From assembly GCA_023525715.1 (NCBI GenBank), contig CM042015.1:81869250-81933249 (forward strand): DNA of 64,000 nucleotides. The letters are read 5' to 3'. Source of the DNA: Cichorium intybus. Taxonomy: Eukaryota > Streptophyta > Magnoliopsida > Asterales > Asteraceae. Shown in pieces: positions 59,224 through 64,000 of this stretch. The notes beneath the pieces are model-generated. The model worked only from the letters and a program-made list of their open reading frames with translations, was not told where the DNA came from and did not search any database. Each line of letters opens with the position of its first letter. The first letter of the stretch is position 1. The translations under genes were made by a program, and so were the position numbers.

Positions 59224-59673
59224 TTGCAGGTACTTTGTGCTGGAGAGCCCAAGGATGATACATGGTATATCGATAGTGGCCGTTCCAAGCATATGACAAC
59301 AAACCATAGCCTTCTACAAGACTTCAAACCCACACTACCTCCGATGCAGAAACTTCACAATCAAACCAAAATGATGCGGATCCAGTCGAGGGGGAACTAC
59401 CAAAACCAGAACCCTCCTAAAACACCCCAATCCACCTATCCAAATAATCTCAATGCATCATTTATGGGAGAACCACCAAAACCAAATTCCTCTTTAAACA
59501 ATCTCAATCTACCTATCCAAAATGATCCCAGTGCATCATTTATGGGGGAACTCTCGTTACCCCATTCTAACTACCAAACCAAAGTTTTCCAAAAACATTC
59601 AAATAACCAAAAACATTCAAATAACCAAAATTTTCAAAAACATCCACATAATCAAAAATCACAAAAAAATTAG
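59224..59673 (+). pseudogene. Truncated copia protease segment
   Basis: In the same frame after the gag stop, the reading gives GEPKDDTWYIDSGRSKHMT. This is the active-site block of copia proteases (usually W-Y-x-DSGCS-x-HMT, with Cys here replaced by Arg). About 20 codons later the homology ends and a Gln/Asn/Pro-rich region with two NASFMGEP-like repeats takes over until the stop. All downstream pol domains are deleted. Confidence 0.75.
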
Positions 59674-61054
59674 GATATAGTTTTATCTTTTTACAAAACC
59701 ATGTGATTAACATCTTCGTGACTAAATTTTTAGAAACATATGCTCGATGAATGTTCTCAGTAATATTGATTCTTAATTGAAGAGAAGGTTCAAATTTCAA
59801 ACATTTTTGTTATGTACATTCTCCTATTCCCTTTGAATTTATTTCAATTATAAACGATTTTATCTATTAAGGGACATAAGATCAGGAGATTCAGATGAAA
59901 ACCAAACACATGTGAGAAATTGTGCCTCGTCTTTAAATGCTAAGTGGAATTCATTTCTGTAAGCAAAGGTGTTTTCGTTATGACTTATAGGATTTATACT
60001 CTTATACCGTGATACTAGTCTCATTTTTTGCTTAGATATCAAAATGACCAGGGACGATACTTTCATTTTCTTATATATTAGACAAACTGTCTATTATATC
60101 ACCTATCCCTATCCTCAATCAAACCACTTCAAAGAAAAGTCTGATCATCTGACATAACGAATCTGACAAATGAAGAAACGACAAAGTCATATCCAAGAAA
60201 ACCAGAAGATAACTCAAAATCTCAAAACGCAAAGTCATATCCAATTGGTAACCACATCAGATATCTTTTACACAAGGTGTATTCGCACAAATCAAGAAAA
60301 GATAAAGACAAAGGTGAACACATCACCAAAGAAAAAGAAGAGTTATTACAACAATCCGTGAAGACAGACATCTCTCAAACAACGAATTCTCAAAAGCTTT
60401 ATCAAATATAGCTGTCAAAACCAAAGATTTACCGGGATACCGTAGCCTTCGAAATTGAATATTTATAGTTGCAAACTGCACTATGAAAATTTCTAAACCC
60501 CTCTACATGTATTTCCCGACGGAGAGAGAGTGAACTTCAATGGCATGAATGAAGAAACCCTCTGAGTAATGCCGAAACCAGTCTTATGTGATTGATTATC
60601 TAATATGAAGACCAAGTGACTAAAGTATATAGGTATAAATCCATATTAAGCATAAGTCAACATCTTCAAACTGAGAGATATCACTCATCTTTAGTGATTA
60701 TACACCAGTTCTGCACCCAGAACAAACAAACACCTCAGTCAAATGTGAGCTATACCTATGAGAGTTCATCTGAATCGACCTATTAAGATCACTTGTCGTC
60801 TTTATAAATGTTATAAAATCTTAAGGAATATTATGAAAGTACATATACAAAAACCCTTTTGATTATTGAACATGAAACCTTGATTCAGAAACAAATATTC
60901 TTGACAAACATTTTTCAAAACATAAGTAAAATTCAGTCACACTTTTTCAAAACACGTGATATGGTTTTATAAATGTTTTATCCAAACTCCAAGAATTTGC
61001 AACCTTAACCTTTTTATCTGTTCTTATTTCAGTAATGATCACATAGGGGGAAAT
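59674..61054 (+). other. SIRE-like 3' untranslated region
   Basis: 1.4 kb without recognisable pol domains or other coding sequence, ending in AGGGGGAAA beside the LTR. Confidence 0.65.
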
Positions 61055-62318
61055 TGTTGAAAAATATATTTTTATATGTGACCATCACTGAAATAAGATG
61101 AACTGTTTTTATCTAATAAATATTATCAGTTTATTTCAGATTGCATGAATTCGAGATCAAAAACAAAGATGAATCAAGACCCGAGAAACTTTGAGAAAAC
61201 AACCAAACCTGAGGAAGTAATGCTACGAACCAAAGAGCAAAATACAAAAATGTCACACTGCTAAAGCAATCACGACGCGACGGGACACCTGGTCGCGACG
61301 TGAAGAAGAGCAAAGACAGAAGACCAAAATCCTTCAGCGGTCGCGACGCGACGGCAAGGATGGTCGCGACGCGAAGACTCCAACGCGACACCACCAACTT
61401 TCTAATCGCGAGACTACCAACCCAACGCACTAACCAGTGGCCGACCAAAAGCACTCGACAGCCGCACCTTCGCGACGCGACGCCATGCCTGGTCGCGACG
61501 CGATGCCTGTAGTTCAGCAGTATAAATTGAAGCTCACCTCTTGCCATTCTATGATACACACTATACAACCTACATACATTAACCTCAAGCATACCCACGA
61601 CCAGAAACCTTAAAACTCTGAAATCTCTGCATTTGACAACGATGATCAAACCACAAAACCGCAAGAAACAAAACCTCCACCCGACACCAAACTTCAAACC
61701 GCTAAACAACCTCTACCCGACACTAAACTTCTAACCTCTAAACAACCTCTACCCGACACCAAAAATCACCAAAACCTCATCCTACCGTGAAGAACAAGAA
61801 ATCGACACATCAAGAAAAACGCTATCTTCCGCAGCTATCGATAAGTTCTTTTAAAATTATATGTGTCGTTATTGATTTATTTAAACTGTTATAAATCAAC
61901 TGTACCAAATCTCAAATACATCCGAATTGAACCGTGACAACCAAAACATATATGGACTGTATTTAACCGAGACATCTAACATCTAACTTCTAACCTTCTT
62001 ATTTATTGTAAAAACACGTTATCGTTGATAATGGCGTTTATTACATCTAACCTCTAACTTCTAACTTCTAACCTTTTTACTTATTGTAAAAACACGTTAT
62101 CGTTGATAATGACGTTTATTACATCTAACCTTTAACTTCTAACTTTTACTTTATTTACCGCTTTCTGTCTATTTAAATACTGTCTAGTTTAGATTTACCG
62201 TTTTATTTTATTCCGCAAATCTTATTTATTCCGCATATTATAGATAAAATACATATCTGTCACACAGTAATAGGCATAAAAACCTTATTCGTGGAGATCA
62301 GTTATCGTATTTTCAACA
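61055..62318 (+). repeat. SIRE-like 3' LTR (1,264 bp)
   Basis: TGTTGAAAAA to TTTTCAACA, same length as the 5' copy and nearly identical, with the same CpG-rich words (61,274-61,506). Followed by GATCG. Confidence 0.92.
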
Positions 62319-62433
62319 GATCGGGGAGGTACTTTTGGATTTGGCCACACAGCAGGGCCGGCGCCCCCGACCATTCCCAGCCAGGGCCCATGATCATGAG
62401 GCCGGACCCTCCAGGCCACCTGGTAGCGATTGA

Positions 62434-63461
62434 TGTACTTTTTCTTATTCTTTTTCTTTTTATATTTTTTTTGGGATATATGTACAAACTTATGACACCT
62501 CTTTCTGTATATTTTTGTTCATTTTTTATTTGTCATGTTTGTTTTAATTTGTCTGTTGAGTTATGCATGGTATACCAAATTGAGAAGGAGTTGTCTCAGA
62601 CAAGTGTGGGGTCACCGTGCCCCCTCCACTTGTCTCGACCACCGGCGTGTTCACTGTAGTGCTACAACTCCAGAATACGAAATCAAGGATCCATTTGCTC
62701 GCAATTACACCTGTGATATTGAGTACCAAGCAGTCTATCGTCCAAAAAGGGGTAACTCTTTCTCCCTTGTTTTGAAATAATTTTGTACAACAGGGACGTT
62801 GTACGGTTTTAAGTGTGGGGTGTGGACGGTCGAAAGAGAAAATTTTTTGAAATTTTTGCAGAAATGATCAAATTTTCAATTTTTAGCAATATTTTTCAAA
62901 ATTTTTAATAAATTGCAATTTTGAAATGAATGGTTTGTGATTGTGATAGCACTAGTATTTTTTCAATAAATACTGTTTATTTGTGATCATGCTATTAGTT
63001 AGTCAAATAAGTTGAGTCTTTACGAGTTAGAAGATTGAGCTGTTTTAGGATTGAAATTTAGGAAGGGACTGTCAATCTGTGGCCTTTGTTGTTCGAGCCG
63101 GTAAGTCTAAAATGGGTGGGCCTTATGCACCTTACCACCTAAGATCGTCTGGTCTGTGATGGTATTTCTGAAAGCTCGCTATACGGACAACATCGAAAGT
63201 CATGGACAATTCCTTAATGGCCTTTAGAATCTGAATGAGTAAGTACACTTCATTGTGGACAGAAAGTTTGTAATCAAGGGTTCTCTAGAAAGCCATGAAT
63301 TCCAAAGAACAATTCAATTATGTTTTCGCGAACTATTCCACTCTAACTCAAAGAGCAATAAACTTTGAAACTGAACACAGTCAAAAATTGTTTGATTCTT
63401 GATTATAATTTGTTAAAAACTCTCTTGCTTGAGGACAAGCAAGGCACAAATGTGGGGTGTT
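62434..63461 (+). other. Athila-like 3' region and polypurine tract
   Basis: About 1 kb between the gag stop and the 3' LTR. No pol motifs are visible. CTTGCTTGAGGACAAGCAAG forms a short hairpin at 63,424-63,443, followed by the TGTGGGGTGT purine tract. Confidence 0.7.
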
Positions 63462-64000
63462 TGACAACGCCTAGTGATATCAAGTATTTTAGGCGTTGTT
63501 GAGCCTTGTTCTTGATAAAATTATATCAAATATGTCTGGGTATTCTCACTTTTCGTGCCAGGACTTGTTTGGAGAAAAAAAAGGGAAACAGGGACTAAAA
63601 GCGTGCAAAAGGAAGAAGTTTGGAAAAGAATGAAAAATCAAGGAAACTCGTACGCGCGCCACAAGAATTAACCACGCGCGACGCGGGCTTAAGGCGGTGG
63701 AACACATTCAAATACCGAAGAAACGGGAAAAGATTAGTACGCGCGCCGCGGATTCTTCATCTGAGCGGCGTGGCTGCGGGAAAATTACAACTATAAATAG
63801 AGGCATTTCCAGCCGAAAACCCGAGCAAAGACCGGGTATAAAATCGACCTTGAAGCTCTTTGACTCCAAGATTTCGTTTAAGCAACTTCTTAAGTGGTAT
63901 TTTCATGTTTTGGATTTTATTTGTAATTAATTAGTTTGGATTAAGCTTGATTTTCTATCCTTGGGAGTGACAACCATTGATATTAAGCTTTGGCTTCTGT
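63462..64000 (+). repeat. Athila-like 3' LTR, truncated by window
   Basis: The first 539 bp of the LTR seen at 53,611-54,712, with scattered base differences. The remaining ~560 bp and the element's right TSD lie outside the window. Confidence 0.88.

Larger units (their letters stand above)
56419..62318 (+). mobile_element. SIRE-like non-autonomous copia element
   Basis: A 5.9-kb element with 1,264-bp LTRs, a GATCG duplication (56,414-56,418 and 62,319-62,323), a tRNA-Met primer site and a purine tract (AGGGGGAAA, 61,045-61,053). The interior has a coiled-coil gag-like frame and a protease scrap, with no integrase, reverse transcriptase or RNase H. LTRs differ at roughly 10 of 1,264 positions by eye. 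SIRE affinity is suggested by the gag and protease context. Confidence 0.88.
55187..62433 (+). pseudogene. Athila ORF1-type gag, broken and split
   Basis: Segments 55187-56418 and 62324-62433 flank the SIRE-like insertion; the frame is continuous across the target site once one GATCG copy is discounted. Recognisable blocks are WTHDEASFTCRGWD, YTELLLEFLSMI, then REFGRRTGIYTLADLQHRYF, DPLHRLMHCIV, GEDMTFLWALLDPSRF and GYFITRLARSYG, as in Athila/Tat ORF1 (gag-like) proteins. Breaks are a TAG at 55,667-55,669 and frameshifts near 55,918 and 56,030. The C-terminal part has Glu-Pro-Ala repeats (56,286-56,352) before a coiled-coil-like IEDQLAWI, and stops at 62,431-62,433. It would form virus-like particles if intact. 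Confidence 0.75.
53611..64000 (+). mobile_element. Athila/Tat-like gag-only element (runs off window)
   Basis: LTRs start TGACAACGCC (53,611 and 63,462). The 3' LTR is cut by the window end. Before it lies the CTTGAGGACAAGCAA motif and a TGTGGGGTGT purine tract typical of Athila/Tat elements. Coding capacity is only a broken Athila ORF1-type gag; no pol is visible between gag and the 3' end. A SIRE-like element interrupts gag at 56,419-62,318. It is therefore a non-autonomous gag-type derivative. Confidence 0.8.

Overview
This is a gene-poor, AT-rich stretch of a flowering-plant nuclear genome. Spliced genes with GT-AG introns, tRNA-Met-primed LTR retrotransposons, MITEs, Helitrons, a tRNA-derived SINE and (TA)n microsatellites all point to a eudicot. 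The carotenoid gene at 10.2-13.3 kb closely resembles, from memory, the lycopene epsilon-cyclase of lettuce and its relatives, so I infer Asteraceae, probably near the lettuce tribe, species not certain.

Three protein-coding genes look intact. (1) Lycopene epsilon-cyclase (LCYE), plus strand, 9 exons, 534 residues, with a compact promoter. (2) A single-exon ALP1/HARBI1-like gene (42,596-44,011), a domesticated PIF/Harbinger transposase that lacks at least the first catalytic Asp. (3) A 3-exon RWP-RK transcription-factor gene on the minus strand (24,116-25,820), which lies inside an LTR retrotransposon.

The most striking structure is a nest at 17.7-35.0 kb. A Ty1/copia element (17,736-34,953, TSD CATAT) has its gag split by a Ty3/gypsy chromovirus (20,112-29,480, TSD GAAAC). 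The gypsy element has 2,680-bp LTRs that look identical. It has lost most of gag-pol, and in that place it carries the RWP-RK gene, antisense and with introns. The rest of its coding capacity is a gag start and the integrase C-terminus with chromodomain. I read this as a recently mobile, gene-transducing non-autonomous retrotransposon, and it is the main candidate for a previously undescribed system.

A second nest fills 53.6-64.0 kb. A gag-only Athila/Tat-like element, whose 3' LTR runs off the window, is interrupted in gag by a SIRE-like copia derivative (56,419-62,318, TSD GATCG) that keeps a coiled-coil gag and a protease scrap. Its LTRs, and those of other families here, contain clusters of CpG-rich palindromic words.

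The remainder is older transposon debris with readable insertion order: a PIF transposase relic hit by a hAT MITE (2.5-3.0 kb); a copia pol relic hit by a MITE and then a SINE (6.1-7.0 kb); two fold-back elements (3.8-4.9 and 8.65-9.7 kb); a Helitron with captured gene scraps (36,382-40,056) and a second Helitron terminus near 14,972; Mutator-like MITEs in and beside LCYE; a Tourist-like MITE; a Micron-like element between (TA)n tracts (49.5-50.5 kb); LINE fragments; a solo LTR; and a diverged tandem array (15.7-17.7 kb).
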